This document shows, piece by piece, positions 1 to 6,743 of a stretch of 14,645 nt of DNA. Source of the stretch: Bacteroidia bacterium (GTDB lineage: Bacteria; Bacteroidota; Bacteroidia; SpSt-205); assembly GCA_025060275.1 (NCBI GenBank), contig JANXCJ010000038.1, positions 1 through 14,645 of the forward strand, given 5' to 3'. The first letter of the stretch is position 1. Each line of letters begins with the position of its first letter. The notes beneath the pieces were generated by a model. It ran no database searches. It saw nothing but the letters and a program-made list of their open reading frames with translations, and was not told the DNA's origin. Made by a program: the position numbers and the translations under genes.

Positions 1-272
1 CGCTGGTAAGCCTGAGGACGCTCTCCATACTGGTAGAAAGTCTGACTGTAGGCGTATAGAGTGGGGAGAGGCTCCGACACTACTACACGTCGCTTTATCC
101 AGTCCTCCCACAACTGGGGAAGGCACTCATTCCGCTCAGGCAAAGACAAGTGAATAGCTTGATAAGGGTCTAACCTTAGTTTCTCTACTTGACTAGGCAG
201 AATAGCATCAACAACAGGCGCTACACGAGGCTCTTCACGATAAACCCATCCATAAAAAGCCTTCAGACTCAT
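1..272 (-). CDS. DUF1015 family protein, N-terminal part (cut by window edge)
   Basis: Ninety N-terminal residues are visible, starting MSLKAFYGWVYREEPRV; the gene runs off the left edge. The pattern of an early aromatic 'FYGWVYR', then 'DPYQAIHLSLPE', then 'LPTLYAYSQTFYQYGE' fits the start of DUF1015 proteins, which usually read 'pfrglry...NpyN.v.l.lpe...p.lYvYeQ.f'. The molecular function of DUF1015 is not established; members occur widely in bacteria, often near amino-acid metabolism genes. The usual early 'APPYD' motif is replaced here by 'APVVD', a deviation worth noting. It follows lat on the same strand after 102 bp, so co-transcription is possible but not shown. No perfect -7 box lies just before its ATG. 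The family call rests on pattern recall without a search, so it is moderately sure. Confidence 0.72.
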   Translation of the reverse strand, partial: MSLKAFYGWVYREEPRVAPVVDAILPSQVEKLRLDPYQAIHLSLPERNECLPQLWEDWIKRRVVVSEPLPTLYAYSQTFYQYGERPQAYQ

Positions 273-374
273 TTGGCTCTCAGGGAAAGGAAAGGATAAC
301 CCTCACACTGAGAACATTCAGACTTTTCTCCAGCTAGTAGCTTCAAAGAGAAGTGCTTTCTCAGCGTTTTCTCA

Positions 375-1742
375 CTAAACCGATACTACCTTAGCCATCG
401 TATAACGCGCTAAGACACGACTGAGCCGCTCTATTCCCTCGTTTATTTCCTCAATAGTGATTGTAAGCGCTGAACGAGAGCGAATAGATTGCACACCTGC
501 TTTGAGTAAGAGAAGGTTTTCTTTTTCTAATGCATCTCTTACAAGCTGGTCTCTCAATTGTGGAGTAGGCATATCAAATGCAACCATCAAGCCTCTTCCA
601 CGCACAGCACGAATAAATTCTGGATACTGCTGAGACAGCTCTTCAAGTCTATTACGCAAATGCTCCCCAACTAGGGCTGCATGACTGACTATATTATCCT
701 CTTCTATTATCTCCAGTATTTTGTCTGCTCTCACCATATCCACGAGAGAGCCCCCCCATGTGGAGTTTATACGAGAAGACACCCTAAATACATTAGTAGG
801 TACCTCGTCTACTTTAGGGCCCACAAGGATACCACATACCTGAAGCTTTTTACCGAAGGCAATTATATCGGGTAAAGCCTCAGGCCCGAAGTGCTCATGC
901 GCCCAAAACCGCCCCGTAGCTCCTACCCCTGTCTGAACTTCATCATAAATAAGCATAACATCATTCTCATCAGCCAACTCACGAAGGGCCCGCATGAATT
1001 CTGGGCGGAAATGATTGTCCCCCCCCTCCGACTGAATAGGCTCAATAATAATTGCACATATATCATCTCTATGTTCTACAAAAGCTTGCTTGATTTGCCT
1101 GATAGCCAACTCCTCCTGAGCAATAGTATGCGCTAGACTCTCATCAGTAATAGGAAAATGCAACTTAGGATTGATGATACGAGGCCAATCAGAAAATTTA
1201 GCAAAGTAGCGAGTTTTAGCAGGGTCCGTATTAGTAAGGCTCAAGGTATAGCCAGAACGGCCATGAAAAGCCTCTTGGAAATGTATAACTTTAGTGCCTA
1301 ATTCTCGTCTGTACCCTTTTGCAAAATTTTTCTGTACTTTCCAGTCCATCGCCACCTTAATAGCATTCTCTACTGCTAAAGCTCCACCTGAAATGAAAAA
1401 CGCATAATGCAAATAGGGAGGTATAGCGACACGATCAAAAGTGCGCATAAAATGCGCATACTCCTGCGTATATATGTCTGAGTTAGTAGGATTGACAATA
1501 GCTGCCTGTAAGAGATGATTGAGAAAATCTTCATCATTTATCATTTTGGGATGATTATAACCCAAAGGTATGGTAGCATAGCAACCAAAAAAGTCTAAGA
1601 TTTCTCGGTTGTACTTGCTATCATACAGCCATACGCCATGACTTCTCTTCAAATCCATTACAAGGTCCAGCCCACCCCATAGTATCCGACGCTGCAGAAC
1701 CTTATCCACCTGCGTAGGTAAAAGGTCTAATTTGTACGCCAT
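375..1742 (-). CDS. lat: L-lysine 6-aminotransferase (EC 2.6.1.36), PLP-dependent class III
   Basis: It transfers the epsilon-amino group of L-lysine to 2-oxoglutarate, giving 2-aminoadipate 6-semialdehyde (which cyclises to piperideine-6-carboxylate) and glutamate; cytoplasmic. At 455 residues it has the usual family length. Visible landmarks are the cofactor loop 'SGGALAVENAIK' (118-129), 'EAFHGRSGYT' (157-166), 'IEPIQSEGGDNHF' (233-245), 'IYDEVQTGVGATG' with Asp267 for the PLP pyridine nitrogen, and 'AFGKKLQVCG' (295-304), where Lys298 is the probable Schiff-base lysine. 'ALAVENA', 'GGDNHF' and 'KKLQVCG' are typical of LAT rather than of ornithine or GABA aminotransferases. Glu239 and Arg423 probably match the gating Glu and substrate-binding Arg known from the mycobacterial enzyme, but that alignment is by eye. 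Transcription probably starts at or just before the ATG, from a box in the 29-bp gap shared with rsmE. Confidence 0.93.
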   Translation of the reverse strand: MAYKLDLLPTQVDKVLQRRILWGGLDLVMDLKRSHGVWLYDSKYNREILDFFGCYATIPLGYNHPKMINDEDFLNHLLQAAIVNPTNSDIYTQEYAHFMRTFDRVAIPPYLHYAFFISGGALAVENAIKVAMDWKVQKNFAKGYRRELGTKVIHFQEAFHGRSGYTLSLTNTDPAKTRYFAKFSDWPRIINPKLHFPITDESLAHTIAQEELAIRQIKQAFVEHRDDICAIIIEPIQSEGGDNHFRPEFMRALRELADENDVMLIYDEVQTGVGATGRFWAHEHFGPEALPDIIAFGKKLQVCGILVGPKVDEVPTNVFRVSSRINSTWGGSLVDMVRADKILEIIEEDNIVSHAALVGEHLRNRLEELSQQYPEFIRAVRGRGLMVAFDMPTPQLRDQLVRDALEKENLLLLKAGVQSIRSRSALTITIEEINEGIERLSRVLARYTMAKVVSV

Positions 1743-1746
1743 ACTG

Positions 1747-1754
1747 CAAAAGTA
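1747..1754 (-). promoter_or_regulatory. Bacteroidota -7 box for lat
   Basis: The minus strand reads TACTTTTG, a perfect TAnnTTTG match, ending 4 nt before the lat ATG. In Bacteroidota the primary sigma factor starts transcription a few nucleotides after this box, so the mRNA would begin at or next to the ATG. No clear -33 TTTG is seen at the usual spacing. Confidence 0.6.
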
Positions 1755-1758
1755 ACAA

Positions 1759-1766
1759 TATCTTAG
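1759..1766 (+). promoter_or_regulatory. Candidate -7 box for rsmE (one mismatch)
   Basis: TATCTTAG differs from TAnnTTTG at one position and ends 5 nt before the rsmE GTG. It lies back to back with the lat box, 4 bp away. The position fits the other boxes in this window, but the sequence match is weaker. Confidence 0.35.
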
Positions 1767-1771
1767 GCCCA

Positions 1772-2473
1772 GTGAGTGCGTTTTACCTACCAGAGTTTTC
1801 AGGGGAAGGGATTGCCTGTCTACAGGGAGGAGAGTTCGTACATGCTATTCATAGCATGCGCCACACAGTAGGAGAAACACTATGGCTTACGAATGGGAAA
1901 GGCATATTAGCAGAGGGTATTTTACGAAGCATACATGCCTCTTATGCAGAGGTAGAAGTAATAAGGAAGTTAGTAAGGCCTGGCGAGCCCCCAGTACCCA
2001 TCGGACTGGTAGTACCTCCTCTTAAACAACCCAGCCGGACAGAATGGTTGGTAGAAAAAGCTGTAGAGTTAGGCGCTACTGCCATATACTTTTTGCCTAT
2101 GGAACGGAGCATCAGAAAGAATATGCAGCTTAGTAGACTTGAAAGAGTAGCTATTGCGGCTCTCAAGCAGAATCGCCGCAGTGTGCTTCCAGCCCTTATC
2201 TCAACTCCTTCGTGGGAAGCTCTACCCTGGGATGACTTTTCCCTCCGAATAGTAGGGGAAATTGGTTCTCAAATCCCTCTGCATCAAGTATTACCTTCTA
2301 AGCCTACCCCGACACTCTGGATAGTAGGACCCGAGGGAGACTTCACAGACAGGGAGCTCCAGAACCTGCGAGACAAAGAATGCATAGGCGTAAGTTTAGG
2401 ACAATTGCGTCTACGGGCTGAGACAGCAGCTATCCTCTTTCTCTCAGTTGCAAAGGCAACTTGGGGGTATTAA
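1772..2473 (+). CDS. rsmE: 16S rRNA (uracil(1498)-N3)-methyltransferase RsmE
   Basis: A SPOUT-fold enzyme that uses S-adenosylmethionine to methylate N3 of U1498 in 16S rRNA, acting on the small ribosomal subunit. At 233 residues it is a normal length. An N-terminal PUA-like region (about 1-70) with 'HAIHSMRHTVGE' matches the usual 'HL.VLR...G'. The SPOUT domain follows: 'LVVPPLKQPSRTEWLVEKAVELGA' splits into the expected 'lK..r.e.ivqKatELG' pattern (79-102). 'KQNRRSVLP' (132-140) corresponds to the usual 'EQs.R..lP', 'GPEGDFTDRE' (186-195) is the SAM-pocket signature, and 'LRLRAETAA' (212-220) is the knot motif. The start is GTG, and no earlier start fits the family N terminus. It is divergent from lat, and the AlbA_2 gene follows after 22 bp. 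Confidence 0.95.
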   Translation: MSAFYLPEFSGEGIACLQGGEFVHAIHSMRHTVGETLWLTNGKGILAEGILRSIHASYAEVEVIRKLVRPGEPPVPIGLVVPPLKQPSRTEWLVEKAVELGATAIYFLPMERSIRKNMQLSRLERVAIAALKQNRRSVLPALISTPSWEALPWDDFSLRIVGEIGSQIPLHQVLPSKPTPTLWIVGPEGDFTDRELQNLRDKECIGVSLGQLRLRAETAAILFLSVAKATWGY

Positions 2474-2481
2474 GAAATTCC

Positions 2482-2489
2482 TATTTTAG
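2482..2489 (+). promoter_or_regulatory. Candidate -7 box for the AlbA_2 gene (one mismatch)
   Basis: TATTTTAG ends 6 nt before the ATG, and a TTG at 2461-2463 sits 18 nt upstream, a plausible -33 spacing. It has the same TTAG variant as the rsmE box. Evidence is weak because of the mismatch. Confidence 0.35.
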
Positions 2490-2495
2490 TCCTAA

Positions 2496-3155
2496 ATGGC
2501 AGGGTGGGAAAGTACCCCCCTTTTGACGCGCATAGCTGAAGGTGAGGGGCTCCAGTTAGACTTCAAGCAGCGTGTAGATAACGCTCGTAAAATCGCCAGA
2601 ACCCTCTGTGCCTTCGCTAATACCGCTGGAGGCTCACTCTTAATCGGCGTAAAAGACAATGGCAAAATATGCGGCATAGATCCAGAGCAAGAGTACCATA
2701 TGGTGGAGTTAGCCGTAGAACGATATATTACACCCTCTCCTACTTTTTCAGCTGAAATACTTAGATGGGAAAATAAGCAGGTATTGGAGATAATAGTAGC
2801 CCCACAGCCCGATAAGCGGCCCTTCCAGGTCAAAGAAGAAGACGGCTCCCTAAGAGCCTATGTGCGAGTGGGAGACCAAAGCCGAATCGCAGGAGGTTTC
2901 TTAGAGTCTCTCTGGAAAGCAGAAAAGAAGCCTCAGCACATATACTACAAGGCAGCAGAAGATAAGTTATTTCAGTACCTTAGGTATCATCCCTATATAG
3001 AAGAAAATACCTTCCGCCGACTGCTCGGACCCAAAGAGGGCTGGAAAGCACGCAAAATCCTCATAAAGTATACACTTATAGGTGTATTGAGACTGGAGAT
3101 TTTGCCAGAGGGTGAGAGGTTTTCTCTGCTTGAAGTGTCATCAGAGCGCTCTTAA
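2496..3155 (+). CDS. AlbA_2 (Schlafen-type) domain protein
   Basis: Of 219 residues, roughly the first 130 form an AlbA_2 domain, the putative nucleic-acid or nucleotide-binding fold shared with Schlafen proteins. Visible signatures are 'GEGLQLDFK' (16-24, usual 'E...lEfK'), 'RKIARTLCAFANTAGG' (31-46) and 'LLIGVKDNGKICGID' (48-62). 'AYVRVGDQSR' matches the usual 'yiRvg..s..a' near the domain end. The remaining 80 or so residues contain 'LFQYLRYHPYIEENTFRRLL', which resembles a short winged-helix or HTH element, but I cannot confirm it. Short AlbA_2 proteins of this architecture are common in Bacteroidota and are often annotated 'ATP-binding protein' without experimental support. It sits between rsmE and the thiolase with gaps of 22 and 17 bp; the neighbours give no clear clue to its role. 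The family is secure; the function is unknown. Confidence 0.85.
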   Translation: MAGWESTPLLTRIAEGEGLQLDFKQRVDNARKIARTLCAFANTAGGSLLIGVKDNGKICGIDPEQEYHMVELAVERYITPSPTFSAEILRWENKQVLEIIVAPQPDKRPFQVKEEDGSLRAYVRVGDQSRIAGGFLESLWKAEKKPQHIYYKAAEDKLFQYLRYHPYIEENTFRRLLGPKEGWKARKILIKYTLIGVLRLEILPEGERFSLLEVSSERS

Positions 3156-3160
3156 GCCCA

Positions 3161-3168
3161 TACATTTG
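3161..3168 (+). promoter_or_regulatory. Bacteroidota -7 box for the thiolase gene
   Basis: TACATTTG is a perfect TAnnTTTG match ending 4 nt before the thiolase ATG, within the 17-bp gap after the AlbA_2 gene. It suggests the thiolase is also transcribed from its own start, with almost no 5' leader. I see no convincing -33 TTTG at the standard spacing. Confidence 0.6.
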
Positions 3169-3172
3169 TGAT

Positions 3173-4351
3173 ATGCAGGAAGCCTACTTAGTTGCAGGAT
3201 TTCGTACTGCAGTGGGGAAAGCCCCCAGAGGAAAGTTACGCACCGTCAGACCTGATGACATGGCGGTAGCTGTAATTGAGAGGATTAAGCAGACATTTCC
3301 CCAAATAGACTTCACAAAAGAAATAGATGACCTTATATGTGGAAATGCCCTCCCAGAAGCGGAACAAGGACTCAATATGGCACGCTACATCGCACTGAGG
3401 GCCATAGGAAAAGAAGTACCTGCGACTACCATCAATCGCTACTGTGCTTCGGGCCTGGAAGCTATTGAGATGGCTATCGCTAAGATACGGGTAGGAGATG
3501 CTGACGCCATTCTTGCCGGAGGTACCGAGAGCATGTCTCTTGTTCCTATGGGAGGCTATAAGATTGTACCAAACTATGAGTATGCTCTGCATGCACCCGA
3601 ATGGTACTATAACATGGGCATGACGGCTGAAGAGGTAGCCAAAAAGTACGGTATCAAAAGAGAGGATGCAGATGCGTTCGCCCTTCGCTCTCACCAGAAT
3701 GCACTGACAGCTATCAAGGAGGGCAAATTCAAGGACGAGATAGTTCCCCTTCAGCTAAAAGAGATTACCGTCGTAAATGGCAAAAAGCAAATCCACACCT
3801 ACATTCACGATACAGATGAGGGACCCCGAGCCGATACAAGTATGGAAGCCCTAGCACGCCTCAAACCAGTCTTCTCTGCACATGGACAAGTCACAGCAGG
3901 TAATTCTTCTCAGACCTCTGACGGTGCAGCTTTTGTCTTCGTAGTAAGCGAGAGATTCCTCAAAAGGCATAACCTTACTCCCATAGCCGTGCTGCGAGGC
4001 TATGCGGTCGCAGGGGTAGAGCCTCATATTATGGGCATAGGTCCTGTAGAAGCGATACCTAAAGCTCTAAAAAGAGCCAACCTTTCCCTCGCTGATATAG
4101 ACCTTATTGAACTCAACGAGGCTTTTGCGGCCCAGACTTTAGCTGTAATCAAGGAAGCAGAGCTCCCCATGGAAAAACTGAATGTCAATGGAGGGGCCAT
4201 AGCCCTAGGACACCCCTTAGGTTGCACGGGGGCAAAACTTACCGTCCAAATCCTGAATGAACTGCGCCGCAGGGGAAAGAAGTATGGACTGGTAACAGCC
4301 TGCGTAGGCGGAGGACAAGGAATAGCAGGCATCTTTGAGCGACTGAATTGA
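3173..4351 (+). CDS. Acetyl-CoA C-acyltransferase (thiolase)
   Basis: A thiolase-superfamily enzyme that either condenses two acetyl-CoA to acetoacetyl-CoA or cleaves 3-ketoacyl-CoA in beta-oxidation. At 392 residues it has the normal length. All catalytic elements are present: nucleophile Cys91 in 'NRYCASGLEAI', Asn315 in 'ELNEAFAAQ', His347 in 'GGAIALGHPLGCTGA', and Cys377 in 'TACVGGGQGIA'. The loop 'NMGMTAEEVAKKYGI' (147-161) and 'VTAGNSSQTSDGAA' (240-253) are also typical. Details such as 'GNALPEAEQGLNMAR' lean towards the FadA-like degradative class common in Bacteroidota, but biosynthetic and degradative thiolases cannot be separated safely by eye, so no symbol is given. The acylphosphatase gene starts 1 nt after its stop, so the two are surely co-transcribed. 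No fadB-type partner is in the window. Confidence 0.93.
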   Translation: MQEAYLVAGFRTAVGKAPRGKLRTVRPDDMAVAVIERIKQTFPQIDFTKEIDDLICGNALPEAEQGLNMARYIALRAIGKEVPATTINRYCASGLEAIEMAIAKIRVGDADAILAGGTESMSLVPMGGYKIVPNYEYALHAPEWYYNMGMTAEEVAKKYGIKREDADAFALRSHQNALTAIKEGKFKDEIVPLQLKEITVVNGKKQIHTYIHDTDEGPRADTSMEALARLKPVFSAHGQVTAGNSSQTSDGAAFVFVVSERFLKRHNLTPIAVLRGYAVAGVEPHIMGIGPVEAIPKALKRANLSLADIDLIELNEAFAAQTLAVIKEAELPMEKLNVNGGAIALGHPLGCTGAKLTVQILNELRRRGKKYGLVTACVGGGQGIAGIFERLN

Positions 4352-4352
4352 A

Positions 4353-4625
4353 ATGCAGGAACGCTGGCGCCTGCGAGTTTTCGGCAAGGTACAAGGGGTC
4401 TTCTTCCGCAAATATGCACAAATGACTGCCCAGTCCTTAGGACTGGCAGGATTTGCACGCAATGAGCCAGACCTCTCCGTAACGATTGAAGTAGAAGGCC
4501 CTATAGAAAAGTTAGAACTCTTCCTAAAGTGGAGTTATAAGGGATCCCCTAACGCCCAGGTAATGCGGGTAGAAGTAGAAAAAGGACTACCTCCAACAGG
4601 ACGGCCTTCTTTTGAGATAATGTGA
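4353..4625 (+). CDS. acyP: Acylphosphatase (EC 3.6.1.7)
   Basis: A small cytoplasmic enzyme that hydrolyses acyl phosphates such as acetyl phosphate or 1,3-bisphosphoglycerate. Ninety residues is the standard single-domain length. The signature 'GKVQGVFFRKYAQMTAQSLG' (11-30) carries the phosphate-binding loop and catalytic Arg19. 'LAGFARNEPDLSV' (31-43) carries Asn37, which orients the nucleophilic water; the usual sequence is 'GwVrN..dGsV'. 'IEVEGPIEKLELFLKW' matches 'a.GeG.....f...l'. The ATG lies 1 nt after the thiolase stop, with no Shine-Dalgarno sequence, suggesting translational coupling. Its pairing with an acyl-CoA enzyme may reflect shared acyl metabolism, but that is only an inference from adjacency. 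Confidence 0.95.
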   Translation: MQERWRLRVFGKVQGVFFRKYAQMTAQSLGLAGFARNEPDLSVTIEVEGPIEKLELFLKWSYKGSPNAQVMRVEVEKGLPPTGRPSFEIM

Positions 4626-4646
4626 TCTTTGCCCTGCAAAAATTAC

Positions 4647-4654
4647 TAAGTTTG
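4647..4654 (+). promoter_or_regulatory. Bacteroidota -7 box for the PpiD-like gene
   Basis: TAAGTTTG is a perfect TAnnTTTG match ending 10 nt before the ATG of the foldase gene, inside the 39-bp gap after acyP. A TTTG at 4628-4631 lies 15 nt upstream, shorter than the usual spacing of about 19. Confidence 0.55.
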
Positions 4655-4664
4655 TCCGCACTTC

Positions 4665-6743
4665 ATGGCAGGTGTAATCCAGAAGATCCGAGATAAGGCA
4701 GGTTTAGCTGTCATCCTAATAGGGGTCTCCCTTCTCATCTTTATACTCACGGACCTTCTCCAGAGTAATGCTTTTATTCAGGAGACACTCTGGGGACGCA
4801 GTGATGTAGTGGCTAAGATAGGAAAAGAAGAAGTTCGTTATGCTGAATATAATAACCTCTACGAGAAAGCCCTACGCAATCAATCCTCTAATGATCCCCT
4901 GATGGAAGAGCAGGTAAAAAACGCTGTCTGGCAGCAGATGCTTACTGACAAGCTTTACACTATTGAGACGCAGCTTGCAGGCCTAGGGGTATCCGAAGAA
5001 GAGCTATATGAAATGTTTGTATCGGATCAACCTCATCCGCTTGTCTTACAGGTTTTTTCACAGGGAGGACAAACATATGATAAGAAGCGGGTTCAGCAGA
5101 TTCTATCCCAAGCCCCTAATAATCCTGAGTTAGCCCGACAGCTTAGAGAATTTGAAGACTACCTGGTACAAGCACGTTTGCGAGAGAAATATGACGCACT
5201 AATCAAAGCCCTTGCATACGTGCCGGCTCCACTCGCCGAATACCAAAATAGATTGGATAATACCTCCCTCTCTTTTACCTACTTAGCTATAAGCTATAGC
5301 GCTGTTGCTGACTCACTTACACCTATATCCGACGCAGACATAAAACGCTACTACAAAGAGAAAAAGGAAGAATACCGCATAAAGGAAGCCGAGCGAACCC
5401 TGCGCTACGCTGTGATCTTCAAAGAGCCTTCTGCAGAGGACTCTCTCCAGACATATCAGCGCCTATTAGAGCTCAAGGAAATCTTCATACAAGCCCAAGA
5501 TGACTCTATCTTCGCCGCGGCAAATACTGAAGTGCCTACAGATTTCTCCTTCAAGAGATGGCCGGACCTACCCAATAATATAAAAGACTCCATACGCTTT
5601 ATAGGACAAGTCATAGGACCTTTCTTAGATGACAAAGGGTACGCCCTCGTCAAAGTAGATAGCATTGAGCGAGACAGTCAGCCAGTATATCGCCTCCGCC
5701 ACATCATGATTTCAAAGGGATTAGACAGTACCAAAGCTCGTAAGCGAGCAGATAGCCTTCTTCGGGCACTCAAGCCAGAAAAATTTGCAGAGGCAGCCAA
5801 TCGTTTCTCGGATGACTGGCAGACGAAGTTTTCCAGCGGGGAGCTCGGGTGGTATTCAGCAGAGGGACGTTTTGGTAAAGCTTTTTATGAGGGATTATCT
5901 AAGGCACCTGTCGGACGCATATATGGTATAATAACCTCTGATCAAGGCTATCATATTGTGGAAGTGCAGGAAAAACAAGACCAGCGTGTGCGATTAGCTA
6001 AAATTATCAAGGAGATTTATCCCAGTACGAAAACCCTTTCCAAGCTCCGCCAGCAAGCCCAGCAGCTTGCAAGGCAGGCTCAGCAAAACTTTGACGATGC
6101 AGCTCAGAAGATGGGCATAAACATTCGCATAAGCCCAACCTTGCGTCCCTCCAACACAACGATACCCGCCTTGACAGGCGTAAGAGAGATTATCCAATGG
6201 GCATTTTCTGCTAAAGTAGGTGCAGTTTCAGGCGTCTTAGAGACGCAAAATGCCTTTGTAGTCGCCCAAATACTCTCCGCAGCAGAGCCACCCTACCGAG
6301 AGTGGGAGAGCATACGAGAGCAACTAGAACCTAAAGTAAGAAATAGCAAGAAAGCGGAATATATTCTACGCCGGCTTCCTCATACCGCCAGTTCATTGGA
6401 AGCGATGAAAAATGCATACGGTACAGGTGCTTACATAAGCCGCTCTGAAAATGCTCTCTACGGCAGTGTAGCAATACCAGGGATCGGCATAGAAGCTGAG
6501 GTCATAGGAGTGGCAGCCGGATTAAACCTAAATAAAATTAGCTCTCCTATTAAGGGTAATAATGGCGTGTATGTCATTCAGGTTGGGCAGAAAAAAGAGC
6601 CTGAGCCCGCTTCTGAAGCCACTGCACGCAGCTACGCAAGTAGTCAAACCGCTACACAAGCAAATGTCCTCCAAGGCAGATTTCAAGAGGCTCAAAAGGA
6701 GAGATTAGGTGTAGAAGACCTGCGGTATCGCTTCGGATTTTGA
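4665..6743 (+). CDS. PpiD/SurA-like membrane-anchored peptidyl-prolyl isomerase
   Basis: A periplasmic foldase held in the inner membrane by one N-terminal helix, which assists folding of exported and outer-membrane proteins. The 692 residues have the Bacteroidota PpiD-like layout. A short cytoplasmic start 'MAGVIQKIRDKAG' precedes a transmembrane helix (about 12-32). A SurA_N-like chaperone region (about 45-200) follows, with 'KIGKEEVRYAEYNNLYEKAL' and 'AVWQQMLTDKLY'. The parvulin rotamase domain (about 342-437) shows 'YRLRHIMIS', 'FAEAANRFSDD', 'GELGWYS' and 'SDQGYHIVEV'. The C-terminal third contains 'GVGAV'-like segments such as 'AKVGAVSGVLE' and 'SSPIKGNNGVYVIQV', resembling the chaperone tail of the family. 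It has its own -7 box after acyP and overlaps the next gene by 4 nt. The symbol ppiD is withheld because Bacteroidota homologues are distant from the E. coli protein. Confidence 0.92.
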   Translation: MAGVIQKIRDKAGLAVILIGVSLLIFILTDLLQSNAFIQETLWGRSDVVAKIGKEEVRYAEYNNLYEKALRNQSSNDPLMEEQVKNAVWQQMLTDKLYTIETQLAGLGVSEEELYEMFVSDQPHPLVLQVFSQGGQTYDKKRVQQILSQAPNNPELARQLREFEDYLVQARLREKYDALIKALAYVPAPLAEYQNRLDNTSLSFTYLAISYSAVADSLTPISDADIKRYYKEKKEEYRIKEAERTLRYAVIFKEPSAEDSLQTYQRLLELKEIFIQAQDDSIFAAANTEVPTDFSFKRWPDLPNNIKDSIRFIGQVIGPFLDDKGYALVKVDSIERDSQPVYRLRHIMISKGLDSTKARKRADSLLRALKPEKFAEAANRFSDDWQTKFSSGELGWYSAEGRFGKAFYEGLSKAPVGRIYGIITSDQGYHIVEVQEKQDQRVRLAKIIKEIYPSTKTLSKLRQQAQQLARQAQQNFDDAAQKMGINIRISPTLRPSNTTIPALTGVREIIQWAFSAKVGAVSGVLETQNAFVVAQILSAAEPPYREWESIREQLEPKVRNSKKAEYILRRLPHTASSLEAMKNAYGTGAYISRSENALYGSVAIPGIGIEAEVIGVAAGLNLNKISSPIKGNNGVYVIQVGQKKEPEPASEATARSYASSQTATQANVLQGRFQEAQKERLGVEDLRYRFGF

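Noticed and set aside
332..342. Perfect 11-nt palindrome AGCTAGTAGCT between lat and the DUF1015 gene
   Set aside because: Single copy, too short to form a terminator, with no T-run; expected by chance at this length.
273..374. Possible promoter or terminator in the 102-bp gap before the DUF1015 gene
   Set aside because: Only a one-mismatch box (TCTCTTTG on the minus strand near 344-351), about 70 nt from the ATG, and a weak 5-bp hairpin are present; neither is convincing.
4330..4337. CATCTTTG before acyP as a -7 box
   Set aside because: It has a mismatch at the first base, lies inside thiolase codons and is 15 nt from the start; with acyP 1 nt after the thiolase stop, co-transcription is the simpler reading.
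3236..4462. Long minus-strand open frames (for example 152 and 144 codons) opposite the thiolase and acyP genes
   Set aside because: They lie fully antisense to a thiolase and an acylphosphatase with all catalytic motifs; their translations show no recognisable motif, so they are shadow frames.
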